Part shown: piece by piece, positions 47,161 through 58,250 of the stretch | Layout of the letters: each line of letters starts with the position of its first letter | Numbering within the stretch: position 1 is the stretch's first letter | Source of the DNA: Pestalotiopsis fici W106-1 | Lineage: Eukaryota > Ascomycota > Sordariomycetes > Amphisphaeriales > Sporocadaceae | Direction of reading: 5' to 3' | NCBI RefSeq assembly: GCF_000516985.1 | Contig: NW_006917102.1 | Coordinates: forward strand, 1,869,681-1,933,680 | DNA: 64,000 bases | The notes under the pieces: model-generated | The model's database searches: none | The model's input: the letters and a program-made list of their open reading frames with translations, nothing else | Told to the model about the DNA's origin: nothing | Translations under genes and position numbers: made by a program

Positions 47161-48075
47161 TCAAACTCTCTTGGGACGGCTTCGGACATGTTCTGCAAAC
47201 GTTGTCGGTTGCTTCGCATTGTCGAATCGAAGTGGGTTTTGCAAGTCCCAGCAGCCTTTCAGTCCAAGTCGACTCCATGCCAAGTAAGTATGGTCTGAAA
47301 TGCGCTGCCTGCTCCCATCCTTCTCCAGCGAAGCAAGTCTCTGCTCCAGGTCTTGAGTGTTTCCTCTGCAAACCAGTTGAACTTCAACCCCTAGTTCTTC
47401 TTCATAGACGGCAACCAGTTCTTCTAGAGAGTTGTACCCAGACTGAAACTGAAACACGCCTCCACGCCCTTCTTGAACGCCTTCGCCGTTGAGTAGAATC
47501 TCAATCGTCCAAGCGGCCGCGTCATCCATTGCCGTCCAAGGGATCTTCCTCTTGTTCATATCGCCCCAATAATATGCTCGAGCCACTCCCCCCTCTTGCT
47601 CAAAACTCCCCGTGCCTTCGGCGAGAAGATACTCTGCAAAGGACCCGTTGATGATGTATACAGGACGAATCGAGCTCGTCAACGCTGCATGATTGGAAAA
47701 GGCAATCAGACTATCGTAAATGGCAAAATCGCCGTATCGGATATTGGTCCAGTTGCTCGTCCAGGTCGGCGCCACAAAGATGCCGACCTGCGCACGCTCG
47801 GCCGCGCGCAGGAGGAGCAAGGCCCCGTCGAGATATAGCACGGGGTTGGTCGAGTAGGCGCACACGACGGCATCCACGCCCGCCACGGCTCGCTCAATGG
47901 CCGGAATATCGTAGTAGGAGTGACTCGGGATAAACGATTCCAAAGATGCATGGAGATCGGGTGGTAGCTTTGTCGAATCTCGGCCGAGACCGCGAACTTG
48001 TTGACCACGACTTAGAGCGGCTTTGGCAAGTCGCTGGCCCAAATTGCCCGTTATTCCAACAATAAGGATAAGCAT
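47161..48075 (-). CDS. NmrA-like NAD(P)-binding protein
   Basis: Intronless, 304 residues. The first ATG in frame is at 48075-48073; the open frame reaches further upstream but only with a non-ATG codon. The N terminus MLILIVGITGNLGQ holds the GxxGxxG nucleotide-binding loop of the atypical short-chain dehydrogenase / NmrA group. The body follows the NmrA pattern (AGVDAVVCAYSTNP, then a domain closing with the YNSLEELVAVYEEELG region). No clear YxxxK pair is obvious, so it may be a reductase of the isoflavone-reductase type or a redox sensor. It is divergent from the acyltransferase gene across a 694-bp promoter and starts a run of five possibly co-functioning genes. Substrate unknown. Confidence 0.8.
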   Translation of the reverse strand: MLILIVGITGNLGQRLAKAALSRGQQVRGLGRDSTKLPPDLHASLESFIPSHSYYDIPAIERAVAGVDAVVCAYSTNPVLYLDGALLLLRAAERAQVGIFVAPTWTSNWTNIRYGDFAIYDSLIAFSNHAALTSSIRPVYIINGSFAEYLLAEGTGSFEQEGGVARAYYWGDMNKRKIPWTAMDDAAAWTIEILLNGEGVQEGRGGVFQFQSGYNSLEELVAVYEEELGVEVQLVCRGNTQDLEQRLASLEKDGSRQRISDHTYLAWSRLGLKGCWDLQNPLRFDNAKQPTTFAEHVRSRPKRV

Positions 48076-48769
48076 GATGCTGCCAATGTCGTTGAGAAGA
48101 CAATGCTCTATAAGGCAGAGGCTATCTGATACTTGTCTGAAGGACTGAGATGTTCTCCTCACATTATATTGTTACATGGTGGTGGGTATAAGAAAACCAC
48201 TCGGCATGATCATTGCACCGTCCATGGCCTGCTGACAAATTCACACATCGCATGTCACTGTTTCCGCGTGTTCGTATTCCAATGCTCTTGGCCCAAGCAT
48301 TTAAGGTTCACAAGGTTCATGCCTTATAAGTATTGCCATTGCCGCTATTCGCTACCATGTATGTATATGACTTGAGAGCCAAGAAATTGGAATTGAACAT
48401 TTTAATGCCTTGGCAATTGATCGGCAGTTTGGATGTTTTTGGAAACTTGATCTGATATAATAATTCGAACTCTTTCAAATGCCTGAAAACGCAAAATGGA
48501 GTATCGCCTGCCGTGTTCTGCACACAATCTAACCTTAGAGTTGACTATATAAGCTAGAATCGCGTTCCGCGGCAGCCGCGGAACGCGAGCCCCTGTGGGC
48601 GTCCAGATCTTGGAGTAAGGTTATGCTGAGAAGGAATAATGCGGCGCAGGAATCCTTCAACAACACATGTACGAAATTATTTGGACATGGCCGTATTTCT
48701 TTCTCTGTATCATTTTTCCACTTTGGGTCACGTAAACATTCCAGTCCGTAATCATAATCAACAGCATCA
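48076..48769. promoter_or_regulatory. Bidirectional promoter, NmrA-like and acyltransferase genes
   Basis: 694 bp between two divergent start codons. Contains a plus-strand TATATAA (48546-48552) and directly after it a perfect 29-bp palindrome (48560-48588), which is very GC-rich compared with the surrounding AT-rich DNA. Its place suggests a shared control site. Confidence 0.55.
48560..48588. promoter_or_regulatory. Perfect 29-bp palindrome (14-nt arms, 1-nt centre)
   Basis: Arms TCGCGTTCCGCGGC (48560-48573) and GCCGCGGAACGCGA (48575-48588) are exact reverse complements around a single A. The core contains two CCGCGG blocks three bases apart, i.e. CGG/CCG half-sites as bound by fungal Zn2Cys6 regulators. 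It is 8 bp downstream of a TATA sequence and about 180 bp before the acyltransferase ATG, so in mRNA it could also form a stable hairpin. Confidence 0.65.
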
Positions 48770-50395
48770 ATGTCTTGGTTCCGAGGTAACACCTCAAGGT
48801 CGGACAAACCGTCAGCCATACTCCGCCCCGTCGCTCCTCAGTAGGTGCACGCGCCTCTCGAGACCATCGCAAGATCGATATTGACCATAACAAGGGAAGC
48901 ATACCAAGCTGCAGCGCATCTACTAGGGCAGTATTATGCGGCTTGCGTGACATGTCGGTACACAACGCCAACACGCCTAACTGCCGAAAAAGCGTCTTCA
49001 TCCCTGGAAGATGTGTTTGAGCAAGCTCTTGCACTTACCATCCTAGAACATTCGATGCTGCAAGTTGGCCTAATTAACGAAGACTCAAAGAAGCCGTCAT
49101 TTGTGAGACTCGATTTTCTCGACTTTCGAAATCATGTTACTTGGCGGACAGTCGATGGCGCCTCAACTACTCAAGATGATCTATTGAGCGTCTTGCATGA
49201 GCAACACGACAAGCCTTTCGAAAAACTCGACCAGCAGCCTCTGTGGAGAGTCGTCTTGCTTAGAGATTCTGCCAATAGATCCATCAATGTTTTGTTCGTC
49301 TGGAACCACACCATGGCTGACGGGATGAGTGGCAAGATATTCCACCAGACGTTGCAAGAAAAACTAAATCTCCTCTTTTCCTCTGAACTACCAGTCATTC
49401 CATTGGAGGACCATAAGCTGAAGCTCCCAGAGGCGAGCAAGGTGAGCCCGACATTGGCTGACCTGGTAAACATCCAGCTCTCGGCAAAATTCATGACGTC
49501 CGAGTTATGGAAGGATGTCCGACCATCGTTTCTAAACACGGAAGCACAATACAAACCTAAATGGGCGCCAATAAAAAGGCAACCAAACAAGACGCGTCTT
49601 CAACTGGTCAGCTCCGACGCAGACGGTTTGCGTGCAATATTGCTAAAATGCAAGCAAAATGGAACCACGCTCACCGTGTTGCTGAATGTGCTGGCTCTGG
49701 CATCCTTTTCCATGCGGCTGCAGCCAGAACAAGCGCCCGCATTTGAATCAGGAACGGTCATTGATATGCGCCGCTTCATGACCTCTTTGCCGCCCAATCA
49801 TCAGGGCCTCGAGCCGCACCGGACCATGGGAAACTATCTCGGCTATCACCAGCACAAGTTCACGATAGAGCTATTAGCACAGGTACGTGCCGAGTGCGAC
49901 CGAGCCAAAAGCAGCAGCAGTAATCCGGAAGCGGCCAATAAACTAGAGCAAAGCTTGTGGCGGATTGCCCGCGAGCTTACCAAAGGAATCAACGCCAAGA
50001 TGGAGTCGGGGATGAAGGACGACATGATGGCCCTGCTAAAGTTCGTGCCCGACTGGAGGAAGTACTTTGATGAAGCCATTACAAAGCCGCGGCATATTTC
50101 CTTTGAACTCAGTAATCTTGGCGTCTTGGACGGCGCCCCGACAACCACTGACAAACAATTGGTCGAGCAAGAGTCATGGACGATTGACCAAGCTATTTTC
50201 ACACAGAGCGCCTCAGTCCATGGTCCTGCGTACATCATCAATCCCATGTCTGTCAAGGGCGGCAGTTTGATCATTTCTTGTACATGGCAGGATGAGATCA
50301 TAGAGGAGAGTGTTGCTGTAGGCGTGACAAACGATTTGCAAACTTGGTTGGACGACCTTGGAGGGGATAGGCCGTTGAGTATCGAAAAAGCATAG
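48770..50395 (+). CDS. Alcohol acetyltransferase-like (AATase family) acyltransferase
   Basis: Two exons, 48770-48840 and 48895-50395, 523 residues. The ATG at 48770 is in the same frame as the large exon but a TAG stands at 48842. A 54-nt intron (48841-48894, GTAGGT donor, TTGAC branch-like site, AAG acceptor) removes it and joins LRPVAPQ to EAYQAAAHLLGQYY, the expected family N terminus. The acyl-transfer motif HxxxD appears in VWNHTMADGMSG; PLWRVVLL precedes it as in Atf1/Atf2-like and condensation-fold enzymes. The family esterifies alcohols or sterols with acetyl-CoA, giving volatile or detoxified esters. The gene ends 53 bp from the convergent monooxygenase. Substrate unknown. Splice and family both well supported, function inferred. 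Confidence 0.8.
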
Positions 50396-50448
50396 GTGCT
50401 GCGTTTATTAGAATCACCAATGTGTATTTCCGTGGGAGATATTGGCTA

Positions 50449-52304
50449 TTAGGTTTTCTTTTCCTTGAGCGGAAATATCTTTGCCAATTCATTCATGTGA
50501 ATGATAGCATCCCTCGCCCCCGGCCACGTTTTCCGCTTGCCAGTGTTAAAGTACCGGAAAGCATGCGCCGTTTCGACGCCATTATTCATGAGGTACGACA
50601 TCTTGGGGTCCCGGAACCAAAACTTCCACCCTTTCCAACCCCAGCCGAGATTTTCCATGCCCGTACCGGCCGCCTCGTGAAGCCAACCTTGGTATTCCCA
50701 CTGCTTGACCATGGACACGTCGACCTTGTCATCCAGCCTCCAGCACGACGCCACCCACTCGTGGTGCGCGTCAATCGTCTTCTCCATGTCCTTGCGGCTC
50801 GGTAGCGGGTACACGCCGCGCCAGAGGTTACTGACAGCCATGGACTGGACATCGCAAAAGGAGAAGCCATTGTTCTTTCCAAAAGCCGAGTAGCAGAGCA
50901 ACGCCATGGAGTCGGCGTAGCAAGGAGGAAACATGTTCATCCACAACCTGGCAATCTCGTCGCCGCCGTAATTCCGGGGTCTGCTCTTCTCGAGAAATGG
51001 GACCACGTCGAAGTCGGCTTCGTATCCGGTGGCGCATATCACCGCGCCCACGTCGTCGAGAACTGTTCCATTGTCGAATTCTATCGATCGAGGTCCGATG
51101 AAGCGATTTAATCCCCACTGGGATGTGAGCGAGCCATCCCTCAGCGCAGGAATAATGGTTTCAGAGGAGGTCGGTACCGACAGCAACTGAGATGGATACG
51201 GCGCCAATCGCCAAGCCGGATCCAGCGTTCCCCAGATCCGGCGCATGAGCAAGGCGATACCAACACCAGCGGCCCATCTGGCCAGGCGCGGACAAAACCG
51301 CTGGAGAAAGGCGCCAATCTGACGCTTGCGCCAGCTGACGACGAGGTCGGCTGGCGTGCCCTTGTTCCACCGCGGCACAATGACGATGCCTCGGCGGTGG
51401 GAGACGTGGACTTGAGAGGCCACGGGCAAGAGCTCGTCGATGATGTCGCCAGCCGTGCTGCCGATTCCTAGGACGACCACATTTTTACCTGCAAAGTCTT
51501 GAGCACTGCGTATCATGGGAATTAGTGAAACAATGTAGATCAAGAAAAGGGCATGCCTACTTACCATCTGTATTGCTGTGCGTGAATGACGGTCCCCTGA
51601 AACTTTTCGACATCTGGCAGTGTTGGCATGACTGCCTTGGTTTGATAGCCATGAGTGAGTGCCACCTTGTCAAACTCCTCGTACCGAACATTTTCATTCT
51701 CCTTGAGCTCCAGAAGCCACTTGGTATCATCCCCGTTCCGTCTCACGCTCTGGAGCAAGGTTCCAAACACAATGTCCTTGAAAAGGTCAAAATGTCGTGT
51801 ATACGACTCCATGTACTCCTGAAAGTCGGCATGGCTCAAGTGATGGGGGTATTCTTGTCGAACAGAAAACGGTCAACGCCAGCAAATGCAAGACTCGGGT
51901 TTGCTGTACTCACTGTCGGGCATGGGAAAGTCGGACATGCCACAAGAGTATTTGCTCAAATTCGAGACCGTCGCTACATTTTCAATCGTCAACCTTTTCT
52001 TCGCCACTTTGATAATTGTCACCCTGAAAGAGGTGTGTACGTACTGCGATACGCAGAAGTCATGGTCTTGTCGTCTGTATACGCCCACAGGCCACCGACC
52101 TTGGTTCGGCGCTCGAAACAGGTCACCTTGAAGCCATCCTCGCGTAGCGTCTTGAGCATGGATAGCCCAGTTGGCCCTGGGAAATATGCGCCGGGTTAGT
52201 ACCTCGTTGCTTGGTTGCAGCAGCGATATCAATAGTTTGGGTTAGATCGTAGAAGAACATGTCTCACCGGCGCCAATGACAGCGACCGTTGCCTGCGAGG
52301 TCAT
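50449..52304 (-). CDS. Flavin-containing monooxygenase (class B FMO type)
   Basis: Five exons: 52304-52268, 52176-52045, 51973-51914, 51853-51565 and 51505-50449, giving 524 residues. The FAD loop GAGPTG is at 11-16, split by intron 1. The FMO fingerprint FxGxxxHxxxY is met by FQGTVIHAQQY (161-171), which favours true FMOs over Baeyer-Villiger enzymes. A second, NADPH-binding loop GIGSTAGD starts at 186. ICATGYEADFD fits the late ATGY motif. Such enzymes oxygenate N, S or sometimes C atoms of small molecules. It is convergent with the acyltransferase (53 bp apart) and divergent from the GFA-type gene. Exon 3 begins at the TAG acceptor at 51977-51974; upstream AG choices break the frame. Confidence 0.9.
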
Positions 52305-53297
52305 GGTGCGCTGTCGTGTAATACGCCCCCTTCTTTACAATACCGGCACCACGTCTCATGTATTCTTAAACAATGATCCAAGCTGAGAGTTTTTCAGCTC
52401 TACAACAATACTTGCGTCTGGAGGTGCTCTAAACTCTGCTCAAGAGGGAAAGGAGGTGGGCTTGTATGTAAGCACTATTCCAAGTCTTGTCTGGCGTCGC
52501 GGGGGACATATCTCGGGTTCGCCAAACTGAGTAGACAGCTTGCGACATTGTCCTAGATAAGATTTGGAGGTCATATGATGGAGTGATATTGGGTTGTCCT
52601 GATTGTGTACAAGTTCAGAGATACGGAGTTTGATTTCGTACAAATTGAAATCTCGACCTCTATCTGGATTCACGTGCCCCTTTGCCTGGAATTCCTAGCA
52701 TGTTGGATAAACTAAGCCCCAACCATCAACAATAAAACAAAAACATGGGGGGTCGTCTCATTTGTCACTGAATATTCTTGATCGCGAGGGCACTTGCGGA
52801 TGGTCGACTGGAACAAGAATCATCAATCAAACTGTCCCTCAAGACTCGCATAGAGACATGTTATTCTTTCAGCCACCGTCTTGGCAGATATTGGCGCGGA
52901 AAATGCACGCCAACTCACAATACCACCTGGGCGCGCGTCGAGACGTACGTATGCTCTAATCCAAAACGCGGGAAGAAAATGCAGTCATTCTTGCATTTGT
53001 CGGTGTAGCGACAGCGACATTGGCTGCAACTCTTGGGACTTTTCATGGTGGCATACGCGTACCGCTCCGTCATACATGCACAGTACTTACTTGGCTGCCC
53101 CACTCTAACTACCTACGCCTTGCAAGTGACACGGAATTGACATTTGGAGGCAAGTATTATTAGTGAGAGTCCTCGTGGGTAGACCAAGATAAGAATGCAC
53201 CAATATCCATCAAAATTCCTTGGTCAAAGACAGTGCCAACTCTTTTTCTTGTCCACTTCATCCCATTGACGAGAGAAAAAAAATATCATATCATACA
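52305..53297. promoter_or_regulatory. Bidirectional promoter, monooxygenase and GFA-type genes
   Basis: 993 bp between divergent start codons. No gene recognised. No palindrome like that at 48560 was seen here. Confidence 0.45.
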
Positions 53298-54520
53298 ATG
53301 ACAAGCGTGGAAGATTCTCAGAGCGAGACCTTGACACTCAAGGCTCAGTGTCACGTAAGCAATCTCTTGTATTATTTTCCCAAGGTACTTTTGCTGGGTT
53401 GTCTCACAAGTACATGTATTTCTCAATGCGGTTCTGCAAGACATTATATTCATCTTGTATCCAAAAGAAGTCACATCAGACTGGCTTATTGCGCTGAAAA
53501 GGTGCCTGTTAACACATATTATAGTGCGGCCTCGCTTCCTTTGCCATTGACATTCCCACCAGCGCATTGCCACTCAGATCATCCATTTGCAGCTGCAACT
53601 CGTGCCGCAGGGTGACGGCTCAGCTGTTTGCCACTCATGTTGCTGTTCCTGGGAATCCGCTCCCCGACGTATCAAAGTGGACGTCTTATAACTCATCGGC
53701 GTCGCTGACCCGCGTCTTTTGCCCGCGGTGCGGCTGCAGTGTATTATGCCACGGGTCTACGGGCGCGTGGTTTCTCTGTGGAGGTGTGCTGGAAGGACCA
53801 ATTCAGGGGATACAGGACCGTCAGGCATTGTTCGCCAACGACAGCAAAGACGGGGGCGGCTATATATGGCTGCCGGAGAAGAATGGTGTCGGCAATGTAA
53901 TCCAGCACCATGGCGATCAACGTGGAAGCGAGATGGTCGACGTGGAAGCCATGCGGCGCAATTTTGCGGCCGAGATGACGACATCGTCGACACAGGAACC
54001 CGGTCAGGACGATACACTGCAGGCTAGTTGCCACTGCGGCGCATTCCAGTGCCATATTACCAAACCCGATCCCGAAACCCCGGGACCAATGACCGGGCGC
54101 GGCAAATGGTGGCTCGCGGAGGACAGCCGCCGATACTGGGCCGGGCTGGACGCCTGTCGCTCGTGCCGCAAAGTGACGGGGTACGAGGTCAACTCGTGGG
54201 CCTACATACCGGCGTTTAACTTTCGTAACCCAGACGGCACGCCGCTCGACCCGGCGACACACCCGGCGCTGCATCATTACAGCAGCTCCCCCGGTGTCCA
54301 TCGCGACTTTTGTGCCACGTGCGGCGCATCCGTCTTTTTCAGAAGGGAGTCGAGGGACCCTCAGGTCTGGGATATTGGTGCCGGTCTGTTGCGCGGTCGC
54401 GGTGCTCGCGCCGAGGACTGGCTTCAGTGGAACACGCTCGACTTTGCGGAGTTTGCTCTGGATCCGGAATTTGTGTCGGGGATTGTAGAAAAGATGCAGT
54501 CTTATAAAGCGGCCCACTAA
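53298..54520 (+). CDS. Tandem GFA/CENP-V-domain zinc protein
   Basis: Two exons, 53298-53354 and 53525-54520, 350 residues; the 170-nt intron sits inside the first zinc motif and joins QCH to CGLASF. Two copies of the GFA fold are visible. The first has CHC (18-20), CSCNSC (41-46) and FCPRCGCSV. The second has CHCGAFQCH, CRSCRKVTG and FCATCGASVFF. Each copy thus keeps the CxC, CxxC and CxxC zinc ligands. Single-domain members include glutathione-dependent formaldehyde-activating proteins and S-hydroxymethylglutathione-binding enzymes. A double version is common in fungal proteins of unknown role. In this setting it might handle a reactive aldehyde or thiol adduct, but that is a guess. Confidence 0.88.
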
Positions 54521-54809
54521 ATTCCTCGGCTCGATGGACATTTTGGTTGCTGTCGGTTGAATGCCGAGTAGACAGCCTCATCATAGTTGACGGTGGAGTG
54601 AAACCAAGACATGGCCATTTTCTGTGTTGATCTTGACTTTTTCGCGTCCCATTTGTCTATTCGCAAGACGCCGTAGTTGTAATTTGTCTTGTAATGTTAT
54701 AATTCATAGATTGGTAACTCCTTGGCGCCATGTCAGGTTCCGTGACAAGCCCAATTTTTCTCGTGTAATGCACTTCTTGTTTTCATCTCACATCGACTAC
54801 GCTGCCGAT
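54521..54809. other. Short convergent 3' region
   Basis: About 290 bp shared by the 3' ends of the GFA-type gene and the membrane-protein gene; nothing else seen. Confidence 0.5.
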
Positions 54810-56186
54810 TTACACGTCAGGCCTTGGCGACGTTTTTACTTTGGTGGAATGGTCGCCTTTGTACGATGCTTCACCCTGAAACTGGCCGTTACTAGGCTCA
54901 TGAAGGGCTTCCAAAAGGTCCAAGTCTGTCGCCGATCCTCCACCATTGTAGTCCATGTTGCGTGGAGTTTGACTACTCTGTACCGAAAGTCCTCGCCTCC
55001 AATCGGGCAAGCTTGAAAAACTCCAGGGCGACTTGCGCGAAAAGAACCTCTCTGGTAGAATGGAGCTGTAAGCCGGTGCGCAGCAGCAAAACATGGCCAG
55101 AATGCTTTGTATCATTGAGAATACCGCGACGGGACTAAAGTCATCTAGATGGAGCATCAGCAAGGTCCCCTCGCGAGACGATTTGGGGAAGAGAAATGTG
55201 TACATATTTTGGCCGAATTATACGTCACTCCAATCTTGATGAAGCCTAGCAGACCTACTCTGAACAGTGAACCATGCGTTAGCAAGTGAATCAGTGAGGT
55301 ATCAGTCAGAATGAAAGATTCCTGGCCAGCAAGCAACTTACATGGAACCGAGACTGAACAAAATATTGAGCCTGCATTTGGCCGCGCTGCTCACTTGGAT
55401 GGGTCGCAGCATGCACAGGGCGAGAAAGACAACGACCAGGTCGGACGCTGAGTTGGGAATCTCCGAGATCAAGATGACGACGCTTTCGCGAATGCAATGT
55501 CCCTCGAGAGTGACGTTCCAGAATTTCGCAGTCGGTCGACACTGGACCGCTTGCAAGATGACCATGGCGACAAGCCAGACTATCTGCGACGCTGCGACAA
55601 TGTAGATGGCCACGGCATATTCTTGCTTGATGCCAAAGATGCGATGCAAAAGTGCCAGAATGCTCAGCTTGGTAAAAAGGCTATTGAACAGGAAAGCGAT
55701 CAGGGCTCCAAAGACCAACTAGCACATTGGTTATTCAAAATAAGCGACGGCGCTATCCGCGTCCAGATGATGACGGTTTTGCTTACCTTTTGGAACCTTG
55801 CATATCTTTCTGGGTCCTCTGCAGCGACGACGTCGTACGCTCTCCCGTCCCCATAGGTCGTTGCTGTATAGAGATGACTCAGTCAGCGTCGACCTTTATG
55901 GTATGATTTCCGGGGATCTAAAGGCTGGCCGGCATCGACACGGGGCCCTTTGATCAACCCAGTAAACGGGAACGTGATTTTACTTACAGACCAAGGAAAG
56001 AAGGCAAAACAACACAAAGGTGACGAGGCCGAGTAGAGCCATATAGTCCTCGAGCCCAGGGCTGCGATGCGCACGACGAGTGGCGACGAAGCGGAGCGCA
56101 GTTAATCCAGCCACGATTATGGGCGCAAAGATAACAACAAAGAAGCACACGACCTCTTCCGGGTCTTGGAAGAAGGCGGGAGCCAT
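54810..56186 (-). CDS. Fungal rhodopsin-domain seven-helix membrane protein (PTH11/SAT4-like)
   Basis: Five exons: 56186-55988, 55863-55787, 55718-55342, 55259-55204 and 55144-54810, giving 347 residues. Hydrophobic helices are evident in exon 1 (VVCFFVVIFAPIIVAGLTAL; LLGLVTFVLFCLLSLV), exon 3 (LVFGALIAFLFNSL; IVWLVAMVILQAV; DLVVVFLALCML), exon 4 and exon 5 (VAVFSMIQSILAMFCCCAPAY). The final loop NSAKIYDFSPVAVF and CAPAYSSIL are characteristic of the fungal rhodopsin-like domain family that includes PTH11-related receptors and membrane proteins of secondary-metabolite clusters. No cysteine-rich CFEM domain precedes it. The tail is Ser-rich and cytosolic. Whether it senses a ligand or just belongs to the neighbouring enzymes cannot be decided here. 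Confidence 0.85.
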
Positions 56187-58137
56187 GGTCGTGATCCTGT
56201 ACACGAGCTCAAGGTGGCCGCCAGTCTAAGCGATGAGCGCGTAGTCGCTCGATCCGGACACCTAGACTAGCTGCTCATGGAGATTCAACTCGGGTGGCCA
56301 TGAAAAAAACGTTTATAAATTGACAGAGAAAGATGAAGAAATGTTCAGTATTCTTTCGTTTGTCAGATAATTGCCAGCACCAAACATAAGCATGAATAAG
56401 TGTAGAATGCCGGCTTTGCAGGAGAAGGAGGTGTAACCATGTGTTATCCAAATACCAGGCGCACAGCGACGGGTAAAATAACGCGCCAGCGGCACGTACC
56501 AACCAACTACTGCCTCTGTTGGAGATATTTTGGCCCCCAGAAATTGACGAAGGAACCGATAGACAGGGCCTAAAGTCAGAAGGATCTGAACCAGTGCCGG
56601 GGAACTCGCGCGTGACACACGGCTTGAAGGCCTGTAGACGGGTTGTAGGCCGTAGGTGAAAGGTCATAATCCATGAGCTGAGCCGCTTGCCTGCATAGAT
56701 GCCCCATCTCTAAACCACCAACACCTCATGTGCATGGAACCATTGTTTTTCTTTATTATATTCCTGATGCGTACTATGCTTTTTCACTACAGCAGTGTAG
56801 CACCGGGAAACTATCAGCCCTATTCCTAGTGAAGTTGAGTGGGATACGGCAGTTGGTCATGTTAGTGTTGTTTTTTATAACGGAACAAAATTGGACGTTG
56901 CAAGCTGGTTGAAGTCATCCAGAGACCCGCTCTAAACGACGACAGCACGAAGTTGATGAACAGGGTCAAATAAGAAGAGCTGAAATGATGCCCAGGATAT
57001 CGATAGCGAGTAGCAGCAGCTTATCCAATGTGGGGTTCTCGACTGAAAAAAGTTGTCAGGATAGGACTGACCTGGAAAATCATGTCAGGCATGTTCCTGT
57101 TGTAAAAGCGAGTGGAACACTATAGCCAACAAGACCATTATGTCAGCACTTTATCCATGTTCCTATATAAAGCCTGTAGGATCCGAGACTGAGGGAGAAA
57201 AAGTAGCTAGCAGCTAGATGATGCTAGAGACTTGGCTGGCAGCCAAGAGCAACGATTTTCGTCGGATCTAGGCCTGATAGCCGAGAAGGCCGTTTACTGC
57301 CGCCGAAGTTATCAGTAAGTGGAGGGACCAGGATTTGTATGTAGTCCTGGCGGGCGGGTGGAACTTGGAATAGTGGTTTCAGACATCCAAGCGGGCTGGC
57401 GGGTAGAAAGCGCATTGCGCACGCGCAAGTTTGTAAATAATCGTTGAGCCGATCAATGTTGGGATTTTAACGCTGAAAATGCAGAGAAGAGCGTGCCAAC
57501 AGCAATGTCCGTTCCGTCGCCTGAGGCAAACACCACTGCGATTGCCAGTTGCCTAGAGGAATAAGACGTTGAAGGTTGCGAGGGTTGCAAAAAGAGTCAA
57601 ACGGCTCACCTATTGCAGGCAGGGACCCCTCCCACTTTTGCATGAACATGTTGGAGAGCATAGCTATTGTGGCGACTCGCATGGAAACATGGGGGCGCAG
57701 GTTTACTTCTGTCGAATGAAATCCTGCTCCATTAGCAACGCATCTGCAATGTGATGCTTCTGTCGCATGGGGGCCGGAATCTGTCGAACAATCATCGAAT
57801 GCTGGCAAAGCTATTGCCAACTCGCCTGTATGAGCTGTACATACATGAAATCAGTCCTTGGAAACGCTTTCTTCATCGATGGCTTTGATTGGTAGCATTT
57901 CTTGGTAGGTACTCGTCAATTATACATTGTGTCGGGAATAAGAGGATGAATGAATGTGGAGGTTTTCAATCGGTGCGATAAGAAGCACCAAGCATAAATT
58001 CAAGGTAGCTCTCATCGGGCATTCGTACACTGAATGAAGATAGCGATACATGCCATAAGAATTCAGCCTTTGATCAGATGGACGTTTCCGGTAAACTTCT
58101 AGTAAATGATCTACAGTGATGTTTGGGGTCTTGGCCA

Positions 58138-58157
58138 CAGGCAGGCAGGCAGGCAGG
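58138..58157. repeat. (CAGG)n microsatellite
   Basis: Five CAGG units in a row. Simple repeat. Confidence 0.8.
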
Positions 58158-58219
58158 AGCGCCCTATGGCGTCACAACCAGAGCTGAGATGAAGGCAGAG
58201 CGGATTGACTGGCTGACAA

Positions 58220-58250
58220 CCACGCCACAAGAAACGCGCGCGTGGCGTGG
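58220..58250. repeat. GC-rich inverted repeat
   Basis: CCACGCCAC (58220-58228) is mirrored exactly by GTGGCGTGG (58242-58250), with a 13-nt loop containing CGCGCG. May be a hairpin or a protein-binding site; about 1 kb before the metallothionein gene. Confidence 0.5.

Noticed and set aside
48770..48847. Acyltransferase as a pseudogene because of TAG at 48842
   Set aside because: A phase-consistent 54-nt intron removes the stop and restores a family-typical N terminus.
57467..57820. 117-codon minus frame in the stretch before the metallothionein gene
   Set aside because: No domain and no splice partners; cysteine and histidine scatter looks random.
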